Below, piece by piece: positions 63,441 to 64,000 of a DNA stretch of 64,000 nt (the first letter of the stretch is position 1; every line of letters begins with the position of its first letter). A model generated the notes under the pieces. That model was not told the DNA's origin. It saw only the letters and a program-made list of their open reading frames with translations, and did not search any database. Origin of the DNA: Calliopsis andreniformis (taxonomy: Eukaryota; Arthropoda; Insecta; Hymenoptera; Andrenidae). Made by a program: the position numbers and the translations under genes. The DNA lies in assembly GCF_051401765.1 (NCBI RefSeq), contig NW_027480449.1, forward strand, positions 2,728,001 to 2,792,000, read 5' to 3'.

Positions 63441-64000
63441 TTGAGGATTGAGGGTTGAATATTGAGTATAGAGGATTGAAGATTGACGATTGAGGATTGA
63501 GAATTGAGTGTTGAGGATTGAGGAATTAGCATTGAAGACTGAGTATTGAGGATTGAATGTTGAGGATTGTGGATTGAGGATTGAGGATTGAGGATTGAGG
63601 ATTGAATATTGAGGATTGAGGACTGAGTGTTGAGGGTTGAGTGATGAGTATTGATGTTTGTGGATAGAGATTTGAAGATTGCAGATTAAATATTGAGTAA
63701 TGAAAACTGTGAATTGAGGATATTCTACTGAGGATTGGGGATTGACAATTGATTGTTGAGGACCGACGGCTGAAGGTTGAGGATTCAAGATTTAGGATTC
63801 CGGATTGAGGTTTGAGGACTGAGGATTGAGAATTGAGGATTGAGGATTGAAGATTGAGTATTGAGGATTGAAGATTGTGGATTGAGGATTGAGGACTGAA
63901 GATTGAGGACTGAGTGTTGAGTTTTGAGTGATGCGAATTGATGTTTGTAGACTGAGAATTGAAGATTGAAGATTGGGGATTGAGTACTGAAAACTGTGAA
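63441..64000 (+). repeat. Terminal mosaic: family-1 tail piece, then 34.3-kb-type piece
   Basis: From about 63,520 to 63,830 the sequence is a near copy of 8,660-8,967 (shared ATTCTACTGAGG and GACCGACGGCTGAAGG), with box A near 63,703. From about 63,850 to the end it follows 34,310-34,460 (shared GTGATGCGAATTGATGTTTG and TGTAGACTGAG) and is cut by the window end inside another box A. The array clearly continues beyond the window. Confidence 0.78.

Larger units (their letters stand above)
1..64000 (+). repeat. Heptanucleotide satellite array, consensus GGATTGA, filling the window
   Basis: The sequence from first to last base reads as consecutive 7-base units. The commonest unit is GGATTGA; frequent variants are AGATTGA, GTATTGA, GAATTGA, GGGTTGA, GGTTTGA, GGACTGA, CGATTGA and GCATTGA. 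Variation falls mostly in the first four positions and the final TGA is kept in most units. Even stretches that look unique, such as those around AGGATATTCTATTGAG, split cleanly into heptamers, so they are mutated units rather than inserted DNA. The register slips mainly at recurring 6-base units (GGACGA, GGATGA). C is scarce on this strand everywhere and no block is inverted. Known satellites of this kind are eukaryotic heterochromatin; the assignment to a eukaryote is inference. Confidence 0.97.

Noticed and set aside
1..64000. Telomere array
   Set aside because: The G-rich unit recalls telomere repeats, but it is not a telomere type I recognise. The units are heavily diverged and carry long HORs; a terminal telomere would be nearly uniform and far simpler.
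1..64000. CRISPR array or cyanobacterial STRR heptamer repeats
   Set aside because: There are no unique spacers between constant repeats and no cas-like genes. STRR tracts are short runs between genes, not tens of kilobases without a gene.
1..64000. CCAAT boxes and Sox-like sites on the - strand (from ATTGG and ATTGT units)
   Set aside because: These arise from one-base variants of the unit at a frequency expected by chance and show no arrangement beyond that of the HOR copies.
1..64000. tRNA, rRNA, hairpin terminators or other structured RNA genes
   Set aside because: The near absence of C on one strand leaves almost no self-complementary stretches, and no stem-loop or conserved RNA motif was found on either strand.

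Overview
The whole 64 kb window is one uninterrupted satellite array built from a 7-base unit. Read on the + strand the consensus is GGATTGA (CCTCAAT-type on the - strand). No protein-coding gene, tRNA, rRNA, CRISPR array, transposon or unique single-copy DNA is visible. C is rare on the + strand throughout, and every duplicated block is in the same orientation. A satellite of this size and layering points to a eukaryotic heterochromatic, pericentromeric or subtelomeric region. The species cannot be read from the sequence. Short heptamer repeats also occur in some bacteria (for example the STRR repeats of heterocystous cyanobacteria), but I know of none near this length.

The array is layered. 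Layer 1 is the heptamer, with variation mainly in its first four bases and a well-kept T-G-A end. Layer 2 is an older pattern marked by two diverged blocks, here called box A (CTGTGAATTGAGGATATTCT) and box B (CCATGAGAATTCAGGATATT). They align heptamer for heptamer and often sit 281 and 348 bases apart, which suggests an ancestral higher-order unit of about 630 bases. Layer 3 consists of recent, long, direct duplications with exact offsets: 7,804, 4,755, 4,952, 1,604-1,611, 7,629 and 6,206 bases.

Layout: 1-2,380 is a mosaic of older partial copies. 2,381-21,288 is HOR family 1: a 7,804-base repeat whose second copy holds a further 4,755-base tandem duplication. 21,289-28,015 holds two copies of a 1.6-kb block 4,952 bases apart, with mosaic DNA between. 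28,016-35,850 is the start of HOR family 2, with local duplications near 31-33.6 kb. 35,851-55,984 is three tandem copies of family 2 (periods 7,629 and 6,206). 55,985-59,700 returns to the 22-28 kb type. 59,701-63,440 is a further, more diverged family-2 copy. The last 560 bases reuse family-1 and other segments.

Many long open frames exist on the - strand, but all are by-products of the repeat. Seven is not a multiple of three, so every - frame reads the same heptapeptide ILNPQSS, while the + strand has a stop in each frame every 21 bases. I therefore call no CDS. All alignments and counts here were made by eye; percent identities were not computed.
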